64,000 nucleotides of DNA. Origin: JAJPHI01 sp035541875 (GTDB lineage: Bacteria > Desulfobacterota > Binatia > Binatales > Binataceae). The position numbers were made by a program, and so were the translations under genes. Below the pieces are notes generated by a model, which saw nothing but the letters and a program-made list of their open reading frames with translations, was not told where the DNA came from and did not search any database. Shown in pieces: positions 59,389 through 64,000 of this stretch. The stretch's first letter is position 1. Each line of letters starts with the position of its first letter. Location: assembly GCA_035541875.1 (NCBI GenBank), contig DATKML010000024.1, positions 20,628 through 84,627 on the forward strand, read 5' to 3'.

Positions 59389-60147
59389 TTATTCGGGCGA
59401 AAAGATATCCGGCATTTTGATCTGCATCTGGGTTCGAACCCCGTCGCGAACGACGCTCAAGTAGATGGGTTGATTGGGTTGGACATCGCGGAGGCAGTCA
59501 GCGAAATCGAGCACGTCACGCACCCGATAACCGTCGATACCGACGATCATATCGTAATGATCGCCAGAGCGGCTCGCATCGAGAAGCGGCATCAACACGA
59601 TCGCAGGTGGGAAGAAAAAAGACCCGGCAATCGAGGCGAACTCGAAGGCCTTCTTAACGTGGTTGTGATACGACTGCAGTCCCGCCTGAGCTGCCGCGCC
59701 ACCTTTCTTAATTGAGACGATCGTTAACCCCGAGAGAGTCTCGCCAGAGGTCAACTCACGATGGTCCGGGCGCAGGGCGAAGCCTAACGGCGAGGAGTCG
59801 TTCACTCCCTCTGTCAGGAAGTCCCGTACGGAGCCGATCGGGACGCCGTTCACGCCCACCGACGGCGCGTAATGGTAGCTAACTGGTGGTGGCGAGGGAT
59901 CGGGACTGGTTCCGGCGCCATTGTCGTCAGGTGAAGCGCTGTCGCCAGGAGCGCTGCCGCCGAAATATGGATTCGCCACGGCGCTGGCATTTGAGGGCGA
60001 AGTGGGCGCAGGAGTTGCCGACGCGGGGTTGTTATCTCCAGCCAGTGAAGCAGCAGGAAAGGTTGCGCAGTGCAGGATGCCACTCGCAACAAAAATCGCG
60101 GCAGATAATTTGATCGGGCGTTTAGTTGATCCGCCAGATACCGTCAT
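59389..60147 (-). CDS. Exported PDZ-domain protein, copy 2
   Basis: 252 residues from MTVSGGSTKRPIKLSAAIFVASG (signal peptide). A Pro/Ser-rich linker precedes a PDZ-like domain with LGFALRPDHRELTSGETLSGLTIVSIKKGGAAAQAGLQS, the same hydrophobic insert (SIAGSFFFPPAIVLMPLL), and GDHYDMIVGIDGYRVRDVLDFADCLRDVQPNQPIYLSVVRDG. Start at 60147 overlaps the upstream MBL gene by 26 bases. The insert within the PDZ fold is shared with copy 1 and is unusual. Confidence 0.8.
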   Translation of the reverse strand: MTVSGGSTKRPIKLSAAIFVASGILHCATFPAASLAGDNNPASATPAPTSPSNASAVANPYFGGSAPGDSASPDDNGAGTSPDPSPPPVSYHYAPSVGVNGVPIGSVRDFLTEGVNDSSPLGFALRPDHRELTSGETLSGLTIVSIKKGGAAAQAGLQSYHNHVKKAFEFASIAGSFFFPPAIVLMPLLDASRSGDHYDMIVGIDGYRVRDVLDFADCLRDVQPNQPIYLSVVRDGVRTQMQIKMPDIFSPE

Positions 60148-61003
60148 CTTCTGCCACCCGTCCCTCGTCGTGCAGCTTGCGCAGATGTGATCGAACTGAT
60201 TGGGCGGCGGCAGTGTGGAGGAACTCGGGCACATCTACGTATATCTTCTTAACTATCGCAGGAACCTCGAGCGGGCCATCGCTTAACGCTTTCAGGACCT
60301 GCCGTTCGCGCAACTCTCTGTGATCAATATACTCACGAATCTTCTGCTTCGCATTACGGATCACGGGACCGTGCGCTGGATAGATCGTCTCAACATCGAG
60401 GGTCAGTAGGCGCCGGAGCGAGTTCATGTACTGGCCCAGGTTGCCGGTATCGTCCGGGATGACCGTGGTTCCCGCGCCGAGAATCACGTCGCCGGTGAAG
60501 AGAGCTTTTTCTTCGACAAGGTAGTAGCAGAGATGGTCCGGGGCGTGGCCAGGGGTGAAAACGGCCTGTAGCGTAGCGCCTTCGGTCGTGACCGTGGCGT
60601 TATCGTCGATCGCAGTGATTGGCGCGCCAGCAACTTCATCGGGACCCGGGACGGGCCACGGCTTCTTCAGCACTTCTACGGGACCGCAAAGACGCGTTAC
60701 GTCTTTGACCCCGCCGATATGGTCGCCATGGGCATGCGTTACGACGATACGCTCGGGGCGCTCGGCCTTGGCCAATTCCTTTAAACCGATAGGCAGAAGC
60801 TCGGCCCATTTGGGGGTTCCGACTCCCGTATCGAGCAAGATCGGGTGGCTGCTCGTGCCGATGACGTAGGTGTTGGTCCCTGGTCCGGTGAAAGGTCCGG
60901 GATTGTGGCCCAGCACAGTCGCCACACGGGGCGATAGCCGCGCGTAGTCCGGCAGCTTCAGACCCATCATCGTATCCGTTACAACCCGAATCGGCTCAGC
61001 CAT
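60122..61003 (-). CDS. MBL-fold hydrolase (LACTB2-like)
   Basis: 293 residues. THAHGDHIGG is the metal motif, with FTPGHAPDHLCYYL, FTGDVILGAGTTVIPD and YPAHGPVI as further ligand blocks; a C-terminal winged-helix-like region (RERQVLKALSDGP...VRSHLRKLHDEGRV) is typical of LACTB2/MBL relatives that cleave nucleic acids or thioesters. Substrate unknown. Located between coaX and the PDZ pair, on the same strand. Confidence 0.87.
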   Translation of the reverse strand: MAEPIRVVTDTMMGLKLPDYARLSPRVATVLGHNPGPFTGPGTNTYVIGTSSHPILLDTGVGTPKWAELLPIGLKELAKAERPERIVVTHAHGDHIGGVKDVTRLCGPVEVLKKPWPVPGPDEVAGAPITAIDDNATVTTEGATLQAVFTPGHAPDHLCYYLVEEKALFTGDVILGAGTTVIPDDTGNLGQYMNSLRRLLTLDVETIYPAHGPVIRNAKQKIREYIDHRELRERQVLKALSDGPLEVPAIVKKIYVDVPEFLHTAAAQSVRSHLRKLHDEGRVAEDDGIWRIN

Positions 61004-61030
61004 GGTTATCCTTTCAAGTCGCGCTAGCGA

Positions 61031-61804
61031 TCAGGCGCGGCGGTTACGATCGAAAATAAGACGCAATCCCTTTAGCGTCAGAAACTCATCTATATCTTCG
61101 ATCGTCGAAGACTCGGGTGCAATCAATTCGGCCAAGCCACCGGTGGCGATCACGCGAGTTTTCTCGCCACGCTCACGAATGATGCGTTCCACCAGCCCAT
61201 CGACCAGCGCGGTGTAGCCAAAAATCAGTCCCGACTGGATCGCGGCGACGGTAGTGCGTCCGATAACGTCGCGGGGTCGCACGAGCTCGACGCGATAAAG
61301 CTTTGCCGCGTGCTCGACCAGCGCGTTCATCGAGATACCGAGGCCCGGTGCAATCGCCCCGCCGACGTATTCGCCGCGCGCGGTGACATAGTCGAAGGTC
61401 GTCGCCGTGCCGAAATCGACGATAATGACGGCCGAACCGTAGCGCTCGAAACCCGCTACGGCATTGACGATACGATCGGCGCCGACCTCTTTCGGATTCT
61501 CATAAAGGATCGGCATCCCGGTTTTGATTCCCGGTCCGACGACAAGGGGCTCGCAGTGAAAATAGCGCTCGGCAAGTTGCTCGATCGTCGCGTTGAGCGG
61601 CGGTACGACGCAGGCGATAACGACGCCCTCTGCCTTAAAAGAGGAATCGAGGCCAGCGCCTTGCAGGAGTCCATGCAGCAAGACCGCATGCTCGTCGGCA
61701 GTGCGGTCGGCGTTGGTAGAGATACGCCAGTGATGAGTCAGGCGCTCTCCATCATAAATGCCGATGACGGTGTCGGTGTTCCCTACGTCGATTGCGACCA
61801 GCAT
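61031..61804 (-). CDS. coaX: Type III pantothenate kinase
   Basis: 257 residues. First step of CoA synthesis from pantothenate. MLVAIDVGNTDTVIGIYDGERL is the ATP-binding phosphate loop; GADRIVNAVAGFERYG and VDFGTATTFDYV are the core blocks; NALVEHAAKLYRVEL, RTTVAAIQSGLIFGYTALVDGL and ATGGLAELI follow. ASKHA fold, normal length. It is near panBCD, so pantothenate and CoA steps are clustered. Confidence 0.96.
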   Translation of the reverse strand: MLVAIDVGNTDTVIGIYDGERLTHHWRISTNADRTADEHAVLLHGLLQGAGLDSSFKAEGVVIACVVPPLNATIEQLAERYFHCEPLVVGPGIKTGMPILYENPKEVGADRIVNAVAGFERYGSAVIIVDFGTATTFDYVTARGEYVGGAIAPGLGISMNALVEHAAKLYRVELVRPRDVIGRTTVAAIQSGLIFGYTALVDGLVERIIRERGEKTRVIATGGLAELIAPESSTIEDIDEFLTLKGLRLIFDRNRRA

Positions 61805-61897
61805 GATGCGCTTCCTCGATCCAAGCTTTAGCCGATCCGGTTGGATCGTGGATGGAATACTAGTTATGCCGGGGGATGCTCGAAAGGGGTGAGCCGA

Positions 61898-62491
61898 TCA
61901 GCGTACGCGATTCCACCATCCGCCGGCGAAATGGGCAGGGCCGGTCGGCGGTAGCATCGGGCTGGTCGGAGGAATCGGCGAGATAGCGGTGGGCCGCACC
62001 ACGATGATGCTGGGTGGCGTGTAGTAGGTCACGCCTGCGTAGGTTCGGGGCATCGAGACGACCGTAACCGGCGGCGGCCATAGAGGCAGAGCGCTGGGTA
62101 CCGTTTCGCGTTCCTCGTAGTCCGACAAGTCGCCGACGCGATTGTTGGAGGGATCGACTTCCGTGTCGTCCGCAGAGGCGGTCTCGTCTGAAGGTTGCGA
62201 GGTATTGGTGTTGGCAGCCGTCGCCGCAGTATCCGCTGGAGTAGCTACCGCTGGCAGTTCGAGAACGGGTCCGTCAGATCCGGCAATTTCGCTGATGTTG
62301 CTGATTTGTTCCCAATCGGGAGCGGTTGGCGCGGAAACGCTATCGGCAACCGAGGACGTTTCCGACACGCCGAGGTCAGTATCCTCGCCCATTGCGACGA
62401 GCGGTAGGGCGGCCAATACAAGGCCGCTGAGCCATCCAAGGGTAGTGGAGGGCCGGGGGCTTTGCTTTTCGCGATGATAAACTAAGCGCAT
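61898..62491 (-). CDS. Secreted low-complexity protein of unknown function
   Basis: 197 residues. A hydrophobic N-terminal stretch (STTLGWLSGLVLAALPLVAMG) could be a signal peptide, followed by a Ser/Ala/Asp/Thr-rich acidic region, then a Pro-rich C-terminus with PPVTVVSMPRTYAGVTYYTPPSI and IPPTSPMLPPTG. No domain recognised. Composition resembles the PDZ proteins' linkers. Translation start at 62491 is not secure. Confidence 0.55.
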   Translation of the reverse strand: MRLVYHREKQSPRPSTTLGWLSGLVLAALPLVAMGEDTDLGVSETSSVADSVSAPTAPDWEQISNISEIAGSDGPVLELPAVATPADTAATAANTNTSQPSDETASADDTEVDPSNNRVGDLSDYEERETVPSALPLWPPPVTVVSMPRTYAGVTYYTPPSIIVVRPTAISPIPPTSPMLPPTGPAHFAGGWWNRVR

Positions 62492-62626
62492 CGCAGGTTG
62501 TTTTATCCCCGTTGTTCCTAACTTGAGGAAACCCTATCACCAAAGGCGAGCGCGATACAAACGAACGATGCACGCGATCGGCCGAATCGTTGGCCAAAAT
62601 TATTCTTCCAGCTAAGATGCGTCCCT

Positions 62627-63370
62627 ATGCCAGAAGCCAAAGTCGCATTGATAACAGGAGCCGGCCGCGGAATTGGCCGTGATATCGCGCTACGCCTCGC
62701 GCGAGAGGGTTTCGCCTGCGGGCTTATCGCGCGCACCAAGTCGCAACTCGACGAGACCGCCGAGCTAATTCGGCAGGCTGGCGGCAAGGCGATCGTGACG
62801 CCGACGGACGTCTCGAACCGGCAGCAGGTGATCACATCGGTGGAGACGATCGAGCGCGAGCTAGGTCCGATCAGCGTGCTGATCAACAACGCCGGAGCTT
62901 ACCTGCGCAAGCCCTTCACTGAGATCAGCGAAGAGGATTTCGACTTTCAGCTCAAAGTTAACTGCTACGGGCCGTTTTTTACGACGCAGGCAGTGATCGG
63001 CCGGATGGCCGAGCGCGGCCACGGCACGGTGATCTTCGTGCTCGGGTCAGAGTCGCGCGGCGGACCGGCGCAGTATGCGGCCTACAATGCGTCGAAGGTC
63101 GCGCAGCGCGCGCTCGCTGAATCCTGCGCATATGAGTTCATGCACAAAGGCGTGCATTCGGTTGCGCTCGATGTCGATGGTGCCGTCGGCACACCCAAGG
63201 TCGTCGAAGGGATGCCTGAAGAAGAGCCGGATCATTTCGTTTCGACCGACGCCATTTGCGGCGAGATCGTTCATATGATCAATCAGCCGCGCAATGCATG
63301 GACCTTTGCCGTCGATTTGCGATCGTACTGGCAGTGGCGTCCGCGGGTTGCCGCCAAGAAAAAGGTCTGA
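62627..63370 (+). CDS. SDR family oxidoreductase
   Basis: 247 residues. Cofactor motif TGAGRGIG (10-17), NNAG, and the catalytic Ser-Tyr-Lys in VLGSESRGGPAQYAAYNASK. The substrate loop (HSVALDVDGAVGTPK) lacks the usual PG. Separate from the SDR at 907, divergent from the secreted gene. NAD(P) preference and substrate unknown. Confidence 0.92.
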   Translation: MPEAKVALITGAGRGIGRDIALRLAREGFACGLIARTKSQLDETAELIRQAGGKAIVTPTDVSNRQQVITSVETIERELGPISVLINNAGAYLRKPFTEISEEDFDFQLKVNCYGPFFTTQAVIGRMAERGHGTVIFVLGSESRGGPAQYAAYNASKVAQRALAESCAYEFMHKGVHSVALDVDGAVGTPKVVEGMPEEEPDHFVSTDAICGEIVHMINQPRNAWTFAVDLRSYWQWRPRVAAKKKV

Positions 63371-63446
63371 GCAAACGACGATTCTGTCGTCCGACCCTCT
63401 AGCGTCAGGCGGCTGAATCATCGTACCATCTCCGTTCTCAAACGGT

Positions 63447-63523
63447 CGGGGCGTGGCGCAGACTGGTAGCGCACACGCTTGGGGTGCGTGTGGTCGCCGG
63501 TTCAAATCCGGCCGCCCCGACCA
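63447..63523 (+). tRNA. tRNA-Pro(GGG)
   Basis: Cloverleaf with acceptor CGGGGCG/CGCCCCG, anticodon stem CACGC/GCGTG with loop TTGGGGT (anticodon GGG, reading CCC), T arm GCCGG-TTCAAAT-CCGGC and encoded CCA at 63521-63523. Confidence 0.96.
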
Positions 63524-63744
63524 AACCAACAAAACGTCCCAAAATCCTAGCTTTCGCGAAATCTCCGGCGACTTTCAGCGTCTTCCGTCTGCAACGCCCT
63601 CGACTGATGAGTGCAGGGGTTGAGACGTAACCATCTCGCGCTCCAAGCAGACTCGATTAAGATTGAAGTCGGGGGGTCGCATTTGGAGGTTAGCTCACGC
63701 TCGAATTCGCACTCTTCTATGGTGGCTCCCCTTGCTAGTGTGGC

Positions 63745-64000
63745 TTAGCAGCAACCGTGTTCAGAAACCGCGCCCAGGAGGGGAAAAAGGGGAGAGGTTG
63801 GGGAGGTGAGCGGAGAGGTTTGCCAGTGCGTTTTGTGGTGCAGCATGGCATTGAGAATCACGAGGAACTTGCGCATGCAGGCGGTGAGCGCGGGCTTGGC
63901 GTGCTTACCATTGGCACGTAGTCGCAGGTAGAAAGTTCTGATAGCGGGATTGCTGCGCACGCCCGCCACCGTCGCCATATACAGGACACGCCGGACCTGG
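63745..64000 (-). mobile_element. IS110-type transposase C-terminus (partial)
   Basis: The frame runs off the right edge. QVRRVLYMATVAGVRSNPAIRTFYLRLRANGKHAKPALTACMRKFLVILNAML matches the C-terminal transposase_20 part of IS110-family transposases (LYMA..A.R.NP...FY.RL...GK..K.AL.AC.RK.L.ILN.ML). The stop is at 63745; the IS terminal sequence was not identified. It lies 220 bases after tRNA-Pro. Confidence 0.85.

Overview
The window looks like about 64 kb of chromosome from a Gram-negative, high-GC bacterium. LPS genes (waaF, lpxD), a TonB-type receptor relic, GatCAB, a membrane H+-pyrophosphatase and an F420/LLM-type oxidoreductase sit beside CoA-transferase, SDR, epoxide hydrolase and acyl-CoA-type genes. 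This mix suggests a deltaproteobacteria-like or Binatota-like lineage (inference from gene content only). Most of the window is ordinary, closely packed housekeeping DNA.

Layout. 1-3.3 kb: a CaiB-type CoA-transferase (cut by the left edge), an SDR, and a tandem triplet of SnoaL/NTF2-fold proteins. 3.4-5.7 kb: a rhodanese, cobalamin adenosyltransferase and metallo-hydrolase operon. 5.8-10.4 kb: aroQ-accB-accC, a DUF1573 protein and a permuted NlpC/P60 hydrolase. 10.6-16.1 kb: a TPR protein, epoxide hydrolase, rsmI and hppA. 16.3-22.7 kb: the protein quality-control run tig, clpP, clpX, lon and HU. 34.5-43.1 kb: an LLM oxidoreductase, lytic transglycosylase, membrane hydroxylase, serS, and broken yraN and TonB-receptor genes. 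43.2-48.8 kb: gatCAB, waaF, lpxD. 48.8-51 kb: a GAF/AAA+ sigma-54 activator and a small gene with its own -24/-12 promoter. 51-56.1 kb: a divergent cluster of ATP-grasp, nucleotidyltransferase, HAD, CDP-alcohol phosphatidyltransferase and B12-binding radical SAM genes. 56.1-62.5 kb: panBCD, two paralogous PDZ proteins, an MBL hydrolase, coaX and a secreted protein. 62.6-64 kb: an SDR, tRNA-Pro and the end of an IS110 transposase.

The main accessory region is an 11.5 kb integrative element (22747-34308) in tRNA-Val(UAC). A 39-bp repeat of the tRNA 5' half flanks it. It carries a tyrosine integrase, an excisionase-like HTH protein, both terminase subunits, small phage-like genes and a PLP-fold enzyme, plus cargo near the ends (a TIGR02391/Ymh-like protein and an OGG-like DNA glycosylase). 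I see no capsid, portal or tail genes. Several genes are interrupted by single in-frame stops or frame changes, including the integrase N-terminus and the glycosylase. The element therefore looks like a decaying prophage or satellite, although recoding should be excluded.

The most promising uncharacterised systems are the 51-56 kb cluster, probably making a phospho-polyol or polar-lipid product, and the sigma-54 activator with its adjacent 90-residue protein.
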